NCBI GenBank assembly: GCA_049273695.1
Contig: JBASRE010000036.1
Location: 124,001-188,000, forward strand
Reading direction: 5' to 3'
Length of the DNA stretch: 64,000 nucleotides
Source of the DNA: UBA11740 sp049273695
GTDB lineage: Bacteria > Acidobacteriota > Blastocatellia > Pyrinomonadales > Pyrinomonadaceae
Shown here in pieces: positions 1-8,635 of this stretch. The translations under genes were made by a program, and so were the position numbers. Positions within the stretch are counted from its first letter, which is position 1. Each line of letters begins with the position of its first letter. The notes under the pieces are model-generated. The model saw nothing but the letters and a program-made list of their open reading frames with translations. It made no database searches and was not told the origin of the DNA.

Positions 1-2
1 TG

Positions 3-554
3 ATCATTGGCTTCGCCAATCTCTTCGCCGACGGCTTCTCCATGGCGGCGAGTAATTTTCTTGGCACGAAATCCGAACATGACGACATGCGGCGCCTCGA
101 AGCGATCGAACACCGCCACATCGAACTCGCGCCCGAGGGTGAGCGGGAAGAGGTGCGTCAGATTTTTGCGCGGAAGGGGTTCTCAGGTGCGGACTTGGAT
201 CGAGTTGTAGAACTGATCACGTCGGATCGGCAGCGTTGGGTGCGGACCATGCTCTCAGAAGAGTACGGTCTGCCGCTTGAAGCCCGCTCGCCGTGGTTGG
301 CGGCGATCTCTACGTTCAGCGCTTTCTTAACTTGCGGGCTTGTTCCTTTGATTCCTTTCTTGTTCGGATTTACCAAGCCGCTCACTTTCTCAATCGTGAT
401 GACCGGCGGCGTCTTCTTCGCAATCGGTTCTGTAAAGAGCCGTTGGGCTACGGTGTCGTGGTGGCGATCCGGGCTGTCAACGCTCGCGATTGGTTCAATT
501 GCCGCGGGTCTCGCTTATGCGGCCGGACTCGTTCTAAAGAATCTTGCCCAATGA
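3..554 (+). CDS. VIT1/CCC1-family metal ion transporter, 5' end outside the window
   Basis: The reading frame is open from the first bases of the window, so the N-terminus is missing. The first visible residues (IIGFANLFADGFSMAASNFL) match the conserved first membrane helix of VIT/CCC1 transporters, which move Fe2+ or Mn2+ across membranes. A charged soluble segment rich in Glu, His and Arg follows (about residues 20-80 of the visible part), corresponding to the cytosolic metal-binding helices of the family. Three hydrophobic segments then end the protein. The stop overlaps the start of the next gene by four bases (ATGA), so the two are probably translationally coupled. The family is clear; the ion is not determinable here. 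Confidence 0.85.
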   Translation: MIGFANLFADGFSMAASNFLGTKSEHDDMRRLEAIEHRHIELAPEGEREEVRQIFARKGFSGADLDRVVELITSDRQRWVRTMLSEEYGLPLEARSPWLAAISTFSAFLTCGLVPLIPFLFGFTKPLTFSIVMTGGVFFAIGSVKSRWATVSWWRSGLSTLAIGSIAAGLAYAAGLVLKNLAQ

Positions 555-1912
555 CTCGGACCGTAGAATCCATCTCAGCAAGACCGCACCTCCGACGGTT
601 GCTTGCGGGCGGCATAATCGCCGCTTGCCTTATTTCATCTTTGGTTTGGATTGAGGAACCAGTACTGCAACGAGCGCTCATCGTGGCGGGTATCTATCTC
701 ACACTCTCGCTAACTGAAGTTGTTCCGCCATATGTCCCAACCCTGGTCCTTTGGGCACTGACACCGCTTCTGCTCTTGGGTCTTGGGGATCAGTTTCGCT
801 TGCCAAGTGTGCTGGGTTGGTCAGCAAATCCGGTTCTCGCGCTGTTTCTCGGCGGGTTCGCCCTCAGTGTTGCGGCTAGCCGTTATGGAATCGATCGCCT
901 CATTGCTCGTTTGGCGGTTCACCTATCTCGGGGGTCGAAGCTCCTTCTTTTAGTTCTGACGATGGCGGCTACGGCTGCGCTCTCAATGTGGATGTCGAAT
1001 ATTGCAGCGGCAGCGATGATGATCGCCGCACTCTCTCCGCTCTTTGCCGAAGTTTCTAAAAGTAATCGTTTTCGCCGCGCGCTGCTGATGGGAATTGCTA
1101 TTGGCGCAAATTTTGGCGGCATGGCAACCCCAATCGGGACAGGGCCAAATGCGATCGCCATTGCCGCTCTCTCTTCCACCAGAGTAATCACGTTTACCGG
1201 CTGGATGATCTTTGCCTTGCCCTTGACCTTAGGGCTGCTCCTGGCTGGACTGTTGCTTCTCTTGTTGCGCTTTCGAGTTCGCGGCCCAATCCATGATCTG
1301 CCAGAGATTCCGTTGAGAGCGCCAAACTTTTGCGCGCGGCTGGTAATGCTGGTGTTTTTCCTGACGGTCGCAGCTTGGCTCACCGAGCCTTTTCACGGAG
1401 TTCCTTCTGCAATTGTCGCGCTCATCACGACCGCGGTTCTCTTTGGTTCGGGACTGCTGCGGCGCGAAGATCTGTCACGAATCGACTGGTCTACGCTGCT
1501 ACTAATCGCTGGGGGCATCGGATTGGGCAACTTGTTGGAGCAGTCGGGTGTGGTTAGGGCGGCAGCTGCCTCAATGCCCTGGCAGGACGTCCCTCATGTT
1601 GCGCGGCTCTTCACTCTTTGTCTGGCAAGTGCGCTGTTTTCGGCGCTGATGAGCAACACGGCGTCCGTTACAATGCTGATTCCGCTCGCAGCCGGAATCG
1701 ATCCTGCTCCTTCAACAGCGATTCTAATCGCCATCGCTGCGTCGTTAGGAATCCCGTTTGCGATTAGCACGCCGCCGAATGCAATGGTTTACGGGGAAGG
1801 CGGAGTCACGTTTTCCGATTTAGCAATCCCCGGAATTGTTCTAATGATTCTGGGTTGCGTGTTGGTCAGCTTAACCGGACCGTACGTCCTCAATCTTGTG
1901 GGAATACCTTAG
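551..1912 (+). CDS. SLC13/DASS-family anion permease
   Basis: This 453-residue integral membrane protein has about a dozen hydrophobic segments. Family signatures are visible: MSN followed by small residues in the first half, then GTGPNAIA, then MSNTASVTML and STPPNAMVYGEG in the second half. These paired SN(T) and pro-Asn loops form the substrate and sodium sites of divalent-anion/sodium symporters (dicarboxylate, sulfate or similar). The frame is open further upstream, but the ATG at 551 overlaps the stop of the metal transporter and starts a sensible N-terminus. A second, larger SLC13 protein with RCK domains lies at 30494-32344; this one has no such domain. The substrate cannot be assigned. 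Confidence 0.85.
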   Translation: MTRTVESISARPHLRRLLAGGIIAACLISSLVWIEEPVLQRALIVAGIYLTLSLTEVVPPYVPTLVLWALTPLLLLGLGDQFRLPSVLGWSANPVLALFLGGFALSVAASRYGIDRLIARLAVHLSRGSKLLLLVLTMAATAALSMWMSNIAAAAMMIAALSPLFAEVSKSNRFRRALLMGIAIGANFGGMATPIGTGPNAIAIAALSSTRVITFTGWMIFALPLTLGLLLAGLLLLLLRFRVRGPIHDLPEIPLRAPNFCARLVMLVFFLTVAAWLTEPFHGVPSAIVALITTAVLFGSGLLRREDLSRIDWSTLLLIAGGIGLGNLLEQSGVVRAAAASMPWQDVPHVARLFTLCLASALFSALMSNTASVTMLIPLAAGIDPAPSTAILIAIAASLGIPFAISTPPNAMVYGEGGVTFSDLAIPGIVLMILGCVLVSLTGPYVLNLVGIP

Positions 1913-1978
1913 CGAATTTCTTTGAGAGGTATGGAGATAATTCATGAGCACCGTCGGCGCTCAATCGGTGTGTTAAAG

Positions 1979-2545
1979 ATGATCATTGAAACCACTACGA
2001 CCGCGTCTGAAGCGATTAAGGTCTCCGATCATGTGCTCGCCCAAAGAGTCGGGACGGGCGACATGCTTGCCCTCCAGGAGCTCTTCCTTCGCCACAACCG
2101 AAACGTGTACTTGTGGTGCCTGCGGATGACCAGAAATGTCGCGGATTCAGAAGATCTGGCGCAGGAAGTCTTTATCAAGGTTTTTCGCTACGTCAGAGGT
2201 TTTCGGGGCGAGTCGGCATTTGACGCATGGCTGCGACGCCTGACAGTTAACCACGTGTTGATGCACTTTCGTCGTCACCGCGTGCAGCCTGATCAACTGG
2301 CCGATGATCATGAGATGCCGCTTCAGCTGCGAGGTACTGAGAATTTCCGAGCACCCGCAATCTTGAATCGGATTGCGCTTGAAAGAGCGATCGCTAAGTT
2401 GCCCTCTGGTTATCGGATCGCCTTCCTTCTCTACCACGTCGCGGGGCACGACCACCGAGAGATTGCCATGATGTTAGGGCACTCAGAAGGAACGTCAAAA
2501 TCGCAATTATTCAAAGCGCGCCGGCAACTGCGCGCGTCGCTCTGA
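1979..2545 (+). CDS. ECF-type RNA polymerase sigma factor
   Basis: The protein of about 188 residues has a sigma region 2 (VADSEDLAQEVFIKVFR, then a Trp-containing DNA-melting segment) and a sigma region 4 helix-turn-helix (from LPSGYRIAFLLYH through HREIAMMLGHSEGTSKSQLF). This two-domain layout is that of extracytoplasmic-function sigma factors. The ATG at 1979 gives the usual short N-terminus; upstream in-frame starts exist at 1922 (TTG) and 1931 (ATG). A ten-codon ORF ends three bases before the ATG, so coupled translation is possible. No anti-sigma factor lies next to it; the downstream gene is an alcohol dehydrogenase 13 bases away. Its regulon is unknown. Confidence 0.9.
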   Translation: MIIETTTTASEAIKVSDHVLAQRVGTGDMLALQELFLRHNRNVYLWCLRMTRNVADSEDLAQEVFIKVFRYVRGFRGESAFDAWLRRLTVNHVLMHFRRHRVQPDQLADDHEMPLQLRGTENFRAPAILNRIALERAIAKLPSGYRIAFLLYHVAGHDHREIAMMLGHSEGTSKSQLFKARRQLRASL

Positions 2546-2558
2546 AAGGATTTCTAGC

Positions 2559-3623
2559 ATGACCAAAATGAGAGCCAACGTATTTTACGGCGCGAACGAC
2601 ATTCGCGTAGAAGAAGTCGAACGGCCCCGCGCAAGGGTTGGCGACGCAGTGATTCGCGTAACTCTCACAACCATCTGCGGAACTGATCTACACATCTTGC
2701 GTGGGGAATACCCTGTGAAGCCGGGACTCATCATTGGCCATGAACCGGTTGGTGTCATTGAAGAACTGGGAGCCGGCGTAACCGGATACTCAGTCGGGGA
2801 TCGGGTACTAGTCGGCGCAATAACTCCTTGCGGCCAATGCCGAGCCTGCCTTTCGAATCAACTCTCTCAGTGCGGTCATGGCGAAGGCTACGAAGCCATT
2901 GGCGGATGGCGCTTCGGCAATACGATCAATGGCGCGCAGGCGGAATACCTTCGTGTGCCAAATGCGCAGGCGAACCTTGCCAGGATTCCTGATGAGTTGT
3001 CAGACGAGCAAGTGGTTCTGCTGGCGGACATCGCATCGACCGGTTTTAGCGGAGCAGAGTCGGGGAATATCCGCATTGGCGACTCAGTCGTCGTGTTCGC
3101 GCAGGGACCAATAGGACTTTGCGCCACTGCCGGAGCAAAGCTGATGGGCGCAACTCTGATCATCGGCATAGACGGCGACGACAATCGGCTCGCGATGGCA
3201 AAGCGAATGGGCGCCGATGTGGTGCTCGATTATCGAAACGTGGATATTGTCGCTGAGGTGCAACGATTGACCGGTGGCGGAGCTGACGTGGCGATTGAAG
3301 CGCTTGGCACGCAGCAGACCTTCGAGAGCGCATTGCGTAGCTTGCGACCTGGCGGTACGCTTTCGAGCCTCGGCGTCTACTCCGGCAAGTTGCAGATGCC
3401 GTACGAGGCCTTTGCCGCGGGCCTCGGAGATCACCGCATAGTCACGACACTCTGTCCCGGCGGCAAGGAACGAATGCGCCGGCTGATGGAGGTTGTAAGA
3501 AGCGGCCGCGTGGATCTTACACCGTTACTGACGCATACCTTTCCTCTCGAGAAGATTGCCGATGCCTACGAGTTATTCGGAGAGCGCAGGGATAGTGTTT
3601 TGAAGGTAGTGATCGGACCCTAA
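2559..3623 (+). CDS. Zinc-dependent alcohol dehydrogenase (MDR superfamily)
   Basis: This 354-residue enzyme would oxidise an alcohol or reduce a carbonyl with NAD(P). Catalytic zinc ligands are visible as Cys40 (ICGTDLH) and His61-Glu62 (GHEPVG), with a later acidic ligand in LLADIASTGF. The structural zinc cluster is complete: Cys91, Cys94, Cys97 and Cys105. A Rossmann fold begins at FAQGPIGL. The length is normal for the medium-chain family, and the sequence resembles secondary alcohol dehydrogenases of the isopropanol type. A GAAAGGA ribosome-binding site lies 8 bases before the ATG. It directly follows the ECF sigma gene. The alcohol substrate is not predictable. Confidence 0.9.
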   Translation: MTKMRANVFYGANDIRVEEVERPRARVGDAVIRVTLTTICGTDLHILRGEYPVKPGLIIGHEPVGVIEELGAGVTGYSVGDRVLVGAITPCGQCRACLSNQLSQCGHGEGYEAIGGWRFGNTINGAQAEYLRVPNAQANLARIPDELSDEQVVLLADIASTGFSGAESGNIRIGDSVVVFAQGPIGLCATAGAKLMGATLIIGIDGDDNRLAMAKRMGADVVLDYRNVDIVAEVQRLTGGGADVAIEALGTQQTFESALRSLRPGGTLSSLGVYSGKLQMPYEAFAAGLGDHRIVTTLCPGGKERMRRLMEVVRSGRVDLTPLLTHTFPLEKIADAYELFGERRDSVLKVVIGP

Positions 3624-3688
3624 CGCTTGTGCCTCGGAAGGAACAAGGCCCGGATGGTTTTTTGATTTTTGAATTACACTTCTAACGG

Positions 3689-6115
3689 TTAGAGCAAGTC
3701 TTCTCGAAGCAGGTAACCGACAACTGAACCCTTATCAACAAGAAAGTTCAGAACCACAAGAATTTGGTTTTTCACTTGCAGAGAGGATTTGATCGCCATT
3801 CGTTTGAGCAATGTGTATTTCCTTACCAGATTCTCCAAATAGTACTCGGTGTTTACTTCAAGTTTCGCAGTCTTTAACTCCGGATTATTTTTCAGAACGC
3901 CGCTAATCCAAAAGATGCCGTCATCAAAGAAGGTTGCTCCTATCTCGTTAAGAACCTTCGCAAGCGAGTACAACACCGCCGGATCATTTCCCATATCACG
4001 AGCGACGTTTTGAAAGAATATTTTCTCTCGCTCTTTCAGCGTGTGCCACTCCTTGGCTGTCTCCTTCCAGTACTGCCAAGCAAACAAATAATTATGAACA
4101 ATTGATTGACCGTCATAGCGCGTTGCGCCCTTTTTACATAATTCGACTATTTTCGGATAAAACGCATTCCACACAATCCAAAACTCCTCGTAACGTTGTA
4201 GGGCATCTTCGGCGGACACAAAACGCGCGAATAATTCAGCTGTGTCTCTTGAGACCCGGAACGCAGCGACGAAGGGTTTTATGTAATTTTCGATGCGGTC
4301 AGCGGGAGCCTTTAAGACGAAAAACGCAAGCTTGTCAAGGAGCCTATACTTCAACGTATATTCAATTTTGTCTTCCCGATCGCTGAACACCTTACCTGCG
4401 AACACGGGAAAGACCGTGTTAACGAATTGCTCGTGGGTTTGATGAGTTGTTCCAAGCGGTAGAAGCTGGAAAGCTGTGTTTAGAATCTCCAGTTCTATCG
4501 ACTTTAAATCCCTTACTGCATCAAACTGGATCGTGTTCGAAATGATTTCGTCGGCTAATGTTTCGTGACGCTCAAGGAAGCGCTCCAGTATCGATTCCTC
4601 TGAGAGTTCCGAGAACTCAAAGTCGCGATAATGCGCCTGGCGCATTTCGTTTGAAAGCTTTTCGTATTCCGGTCTCAACAGCAGGTACCCCACGAAAAGC
4701 GATTGAGCGTCTTCAAAGCTTATGTCCCATAGGTACTTCAGAATCGCTCTCACCGCGAAGTTGGACGCTTCGCGCGTAGGGCGCACCAATAGCAACAGTA
4801 AAACCGACTTAATCGTCTCGCGGTCTTCAGGAAATTGTTTCAGAAGAAAGGGTAGACTTAGAACGGCCGGCTCTACACCGTCTATTGATTGGTAGTAATA
4901 GTGCTTAGCAGCCAGGGGTTTGGCGGCGAATTCAAATAACACTTTCTTACAAAATTCTCTATCGTCATCAGAGAGCTTATCGCCAAAGTCTCTAATTAAT
5001 ACGGCGCATGTGTATGCAGGTATGGAAGCGTTTAATGACCGCGACCAGACATCGGGTTTGGCATTCGAAGCTTCTTCCCTGATCTGTTTTGTTTCCTCGA
5101 GGACCGCTTGTGGATCTTCCTCATATTTCCGATATTCATGGTATTTATCGCTTTCCTGCCTGAATCTCACCTGTGACCATAGATACAGGGACGTGTATTT
5201 CATCACCTCGGAACTTTGCTTCAATGAGTCCTCACTAAACTTCTTGAGCTCCGGATCGAGTTGAGGAGTCAATTGCACGAGAGTTTGACCGTCTCTCTCC
5301 TTAACCTCCGTTTCCATTTTCCTTCGGTCCATTCTCGCCAAGTACAGTCGCCAAGTCTTGTCATGCTCGGTCTCTTTAGCCTCCGGCGGCAACTCCGCGT
5401 AGTAGTTATCCAGGATTGCGGCGATTACCTCTAGTCGCTCTTTCGCGACTTCGTCAGATTCCCCCTCCGATTTGAAGAACTGATAGTTGAAGGCGAGTTG
5501 TTCAAGCGATAGCTTCCTATGAGAATCTTCGGAGGTCTTCAATCTTTCGTCTTCAAAGATCTTGTGTCGGTAATTGAGGCCAGCACCAAAAGCGTATCGA
5601 GTGGCACTACTTAGATCGAGCACCATTCGCCCCGAATCATAAAAAAAGAATTCCTTTGTCTTAAAAAGTACTCGCGCAACTTTGAAGAGCTTGAATGGTT
5701 GGGCCAGGACGACACTTACAACAACGGCAGTGATAGACGCCGAATGCGAATTCTTCAACAAGTACATGCACAAGCCTTCCAACACGGTCTGCTGTGCTGT
5801 TTTCGCGTACTCGAGCAACCACTTTTCTAAGGCCATATGAATCGACTCAAGCAAGTAAGTGGAGACTTGGGTTCCTCGGTATGTGTTCCAGAGACGCGTG
5901 CTAATGTGCTGCTTAACTCTTTCATTCGGACTTATTACTAATTCAACCTGTTCAACTTCGTTCTTGAAGTCCGACTTCGCGTAGCACTCAACAGTTCTGT
6001 TTGTAATGACAGTATGAAATCCAAGGTCGCTTTCGGTGCAGAATTTAGGAGTTGGAAGATTGGCGTTTGGAAGGCGCTTGCGGGGAAATACTCGGTTCTC
6101 CTTGTTGAGATACAA
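3689..6115 (-). CDS. C-terminal piece: long helical region of the broken nuclease-STAND protein
   Basis: This 808-residue ORF is almost entirely helical, with irregular repeats rich in Leu, Glu, Phe and Lys, as in the TPR-like sensor ends of STAND proteins. It formally begins at a TTG at 6115; homologous-looking sequence immediately upstream lies in another frame (about 6155-6320). It shares its frame with the N-terminal piece. No transmembrane segment, zinc site or second P-loop is visible. The gene ends 63 bases before the convergent alcohol dehydrogenase stop. Confidence 0.6.
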   Translation of the reverse strand: MYLNKENRVFPRKRLPNANLPTPKFCTESDLGFHTVITNRTVECYAKSDFKNEVEQVELVISPNERVKQHISTRLWNTYRGTQVSTYLLESIHMALEKWLLEYAKTAQQTVLEGLCMYLLKNSHSASITAVVVSVVLAQPFKLFKVARVLFKTKEFFFYDSGRMVLDLSSATRYAFGAGLNYRHKIFEDERLKTSEDSHRKLSLEQLAFNYQFFKSEGESDEVAKERLEVIAAILDNYYAELPPEAKETEHDKTWRLYLARMDRRKMETEVKERDGQTLVQLTPQLDPELKKFSEDSLKQSSEVMKYTSLYLWSQVRFRQESDKYHEYRKYEEDPQAVLEETKQIREEASNAKPDVWSRSLNASIPAYTCAVLIRDFGDKLSDDDREFCKKVLFEFAAKPLAAKHYYYQSIDGVEPAVLSLPFLLKQFPEDRETIKSVLLLLLVRPTREASNFAVRAILKYLWDISFEDAQSLFVGYLLLRPEYEKLSNEMRQAHYRDFEFSELSEESILERFLERHETLADEIISNTIQFDAVRDLKSIELEILNTAFQLLPLGTTHQTHEQFVNTVFPVFAGKVFSDREDKIEYTLKYRLLDKLAFFVLKAPADRIENYIKPFVAAFRVSRDTAELFARFVSAEDALQRYEEFWIVWNAFYPKIVELCKKGATRYDGQSIVHNYLFAWQYWKETAKEWHTLKEREKIFFQNVARDMGNDPAVLYSLAKVLNEIGATFFDDGIFWISGVLKNNPELKTAKLEVNTEYYLENLVRKYTLLKRMAIKSSLQVKNQILVVLNFLVDKGSVVGYLLREDLL

Positions 6116-6275
6116 AAGCGCGCTTCCACCTCTAACATCATTGAGTGTCTCTCATGTGGGTCTCGTTCTTCCATTGGATCTTCGTACCAGACGAGATCTG
6201 CTAGTCGAAGCGCTTCTTCCGGAAGACTTCTAGCTATGACGTAACTGTCAGGAGCCGAAGAAAGAACTCGTTGTG

Positions 6276-7328
6276 CTAGCTCGTCGTATTTGCTCTGATA
6301 ATGGAATTGCCCTTGGATATGATCTCATCAAAGATCGCTTTCAACTCAACCTTGATTTCCGCAGAGGCAGTAAGAATAATCCCCACTAATCGCTTCTTGC
6401 GCTGTTCGAGATCTCGGTATCTTAGCTTTTCACTTTGATATGCTTGATCGTAATAGTACAGAGCCAGGAGGCCGGCCAACCTCGTGGTGGCACCAGTTTG
6501 GTTCTTGCTCGTCCAATCTTCCAATAACGGAAGAATAGTCTCTATGCGTGACTCGCCGATCTTCTCCCTCTGCTGGTAGAGAAATCTGATCGCAGAATCC
6601 CACCCGTTGCCTTTGGGTTTGGTGAAGACGGTTTTGAGTGTACTCGAATCCTTTTTACTAACACCCAGAAGCTCTAAAAGAGTCACATCAATTTCCTTGC
6701 AAGCTATCCTGAGTAAGAAGACAACCCGCATCAGAACTTCTTGATCGTTCTCCATTAGAACGCTCTCAAACATCTGGAAGAATACGTCTGAATAATCCGA
6801 TAACAATACCGAGACAATGATCTCGTCCTTCCAATAAGGTTCCAATTGAACGTTGCTAAAAGATCCTTCAATGAGCGGCTTCACTTCCTCGCGACTGCTT
6901 AGGAGTTTTTCAGACAACCAATTTCTAAAAGCCCTTCGGATTGGCAATGAACTTCCTAAGGAACTAAAGACTTGGCTTTGGTCGACGGAAACGACGAACG
7001 TTCTGTCAATAAACTTTTCCAAAGCCCACTCTTCGTAGATGTCGTGCGTAATGAAAAACCGGCCGGTTCTTGGATCACGCTCGATGATTTCGTCTGCCTC
7101 AAGATTCTTTAAGGCGTCGGCATCGCACCCAATCACTTCATCTACAAAAAAACCGCCGGTGTCGGCCCTCATTTTGGCAAGCCTGATGAAACACTCTTCT
7201 CGCTTGACGTGAATATTGTTAAGGCGATGAGAAGACTTCGCGATCTGTTTCTCCCACAGCAGATTCTTGAATCCCGAAAGCGTTAGACCACCTTCAGCCC
7301 CGTCGTAAGCCTGTAAATACTCATCCAA
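6276..7328 (-). CDS. Middle piece of the broken nuclease-STAND protein
   Basis: This 350-residue open stretch starts formally at a TTG, but coding-like sequence runs upstream of it in the same frame to about 7400. It carries the winged-helix-like part that follows a STAND ATPase (about residues 35-110) and then helical repeats. No separate ribosome-binding site or start is convincing, which supports the view that it is the middle of one longer gene rather than an independent protein. No named domain is recognised. Confidence 0.55.
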   Translation of the reverse strand: MDEYLQAYDGAEGGLTLSGFKNLLWEKQIAKSSHRLNNIHVKREECFIRLAKMRADTGGFFVDEVIGCDADALKNLEADEIIERDPRTGRFFITHDIYEEWALEKFIDRTFVVSVDQSQVFSSLGSSLPIRRAFRNWLSEKLLSSREEVKPLIEGSFSNVQLEPYWKDEIIVSVLLSDYSDVFFQMFESVLMENDQEVLMRVVFLLRIACKEIDVTLLELLGVSKKDSSTLKTVFTKPKGNGWDSAIRFLYQQREKIGESRIETILPLLEDWTSKNQTGATTRLAGLLALYYYDQAYQSEKLRYRDLEQRKKRLVGIILTASAEIKVELKAIFDEIISKGNSIIRANTTS

Positions 7329-7342
7329 GTAGAAAGGATTTC

Positions 7343-8440
7343 TCAGGAGGTCCAGTAACCTTGCGTTAGTTGGAAGCGTAAAGCCATACCGAGTCGAAAG
7401 GTCTGAAGTTCATCTAAGGTAAGGTTCTCGATGGTCAATGGTTCGAACCTAAGTCGGTAGACCTCGACGAACTGAAACTTGAGATCATCTAAGTAGCTGT
7501 ATCTTGTTGTGAAAATGATCTTCCAATCGTGCTGGAGCAGTGTGGACAACAGCTCCTGAAACGCCTCTTGATCTTCCAAGTCGGATAACTTTTCAGCGGA
7601 ATCGATGACCACGTATTTCTTCTCGATATCCTCATATTCATTAACAAAATCCAGCAGCGATACATTGCCGTAATTCCGAAAAACTTCGTTGATATGACTT
7701 ACATTGAATTCAGTGGCTTTGAAAACGAAGAACGGAACGTCTGGACCAAGCGGAGCTATGAAGTCCTTTATCAAAGCTGTTTTTCCTACGCCCGCTAGAC
7801 CACTCAAGATGATCAAGGATGAGGTCTCTAGAGCACCCGCAAGCCTGGCAAGAACATCTCTTCTTTCGATCTTTATTTGCGATCCCTTGAACTCTATGTG
7901 AGAGCGTATCGGCTTAAGTATTGCGGCGGAGTGTTGGGCTAACTCTTCGAGAGCATCAAGGACACCCTTTTCAAGGCTGAAGAAGTACTGGGCCAGGACT
8001 GCGTTTTCAGTCAATGACAGCTGCGCTTCGATATGACTCGGGACTCGCCATTCAATTTCTACATTTTGTGACTTAGCGAAATCCTCCAGGTCGATTTTAT
8101 ACTTCGGCTCCTTCTTGTCCTTCTTGCGACTTTCAGAAAACTCTAAATTCAAATAGACGTAGATCTTATCGAGCTTTGGATTTCGATTCTTCGCAGTCTC
8201 AATAGAATTTTCTATTTCCTGCTGATTTATCTTATTCTCAAAGAACTTTGACTGAAGGCCAATCCATTGCCCGTTGACGAAGACAGGCTCAGTTTCGATT
8301 CCAGCTTGGTTCTTGTATCGGAAAAGACCCGTACTCAGGCCGAACTCGCGGCAGAACAAAAGATAGCAAAGGTACTCGAAAGTGTTGGACTCCTTGCCAT
8401 TGAACTTCGCCCTGAACTTATTCCAATTGATCTCTTGCAT
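7343..8440 (-). CDS. N-terminal piece: PD-(D/E)xK-like nuclease plus STAND NTPase core
   Basis: This 365-residue ORF carries the effector and the start of the NTPase. Residues 20-100 look like a restriction-endonuclease fold: Glu22 in a hydrophobic helix, GIET at 47-50 and QSK at 63-65, the E...QxK pattern of Cap4/Mrr-like nucleases. The Walker A is GLAGVGKT at 214-221, the Walker B-like strand is YVVIDSAEKL near 276-285, and a sensor strand ends in FTTR near 310. The frame is lost near 7400 and ends in an unrelated tail. It lies 195 bases downstream of the convergently unrelated cysteine-synthase gene, on the same strand. Confidence 0.75.
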   Translation of the reverse strand: MQEINWNKFRAKFNGKESNTFEYLCYLLFCREFGLSTGLFRYKNQAGIETEPVFVNGQWIGLQSKFFENKINQQEIENSIETAKNRNPKLDKIYVYLNLEFSESRKKDKKEPKYKIDLEDFAKSQNVEIEWRVPSHIEAQLSLTENAVLAQYFFSLEKGVLDALEELAQHSAAILKPIRSHIEFKGSQIKIERRDVLARLAGALETSSLIILSGLAGVGKTALIKDFIAPLGPDVPFFVFKATEFNVSHINEVFRNYGNVSLLDFVNEYEDIEKKYVVIDSAEKLSDLEDQEAFQELLSTLLQHDWKIIFTTRYSYLDDLKFQFVEVYRLRFEPLTIENLTLDELQTFRLGMALRFQLTQGYWTS

Positions 8441-8635
8441 AAGGAATTATCGCGCGTTTCCCCGTCTCGTTCTACAGGGCTACCCCGGTTTAAGCTTGGA
8501 TTCAGTTAGGGCAATGCGATTCGGGTTGAGAATCAGACAGTAGTCGCGCGACGTGTGCGACGCTAAAACGACTCCAGAGGTAGTTGAAGCGAATATAGGG
8601 AGAAGCAATGAAGGCGCGTGCCACGAAGCTTTAGC

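Larger units (their letters stand above)
3689..8440 (-). pseudogene. Frameshifted nuclease-STAND NTPase, Avs-like antiphage candidate
   Basis: Three consecutive minus-strand ORFs, plus an unstarted stretch in the third frame, together encode one protein of roughly 1,570 residues. The order is a PD-(D/E)xK-like nuclease, a STAND-type NTPase, then a very long all-helical region. The joins need frame changes at about 7375-7410, about 6275-6320 and about 6115-6155; protein-like sequence continues smoothly across each. At the first join the second frame reads LPTNARLLDLLRNPFYLDEY, the expected continuation of an NTPase. This size and order match Avs-type proteins, in which the helical C-terminus senses a phage protein and the N-terminal effector cuts DNA. 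The Avs assignment is inference; the architecture is seen. The gene is decayed or the assembly has indels. Confidence 0.7.
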
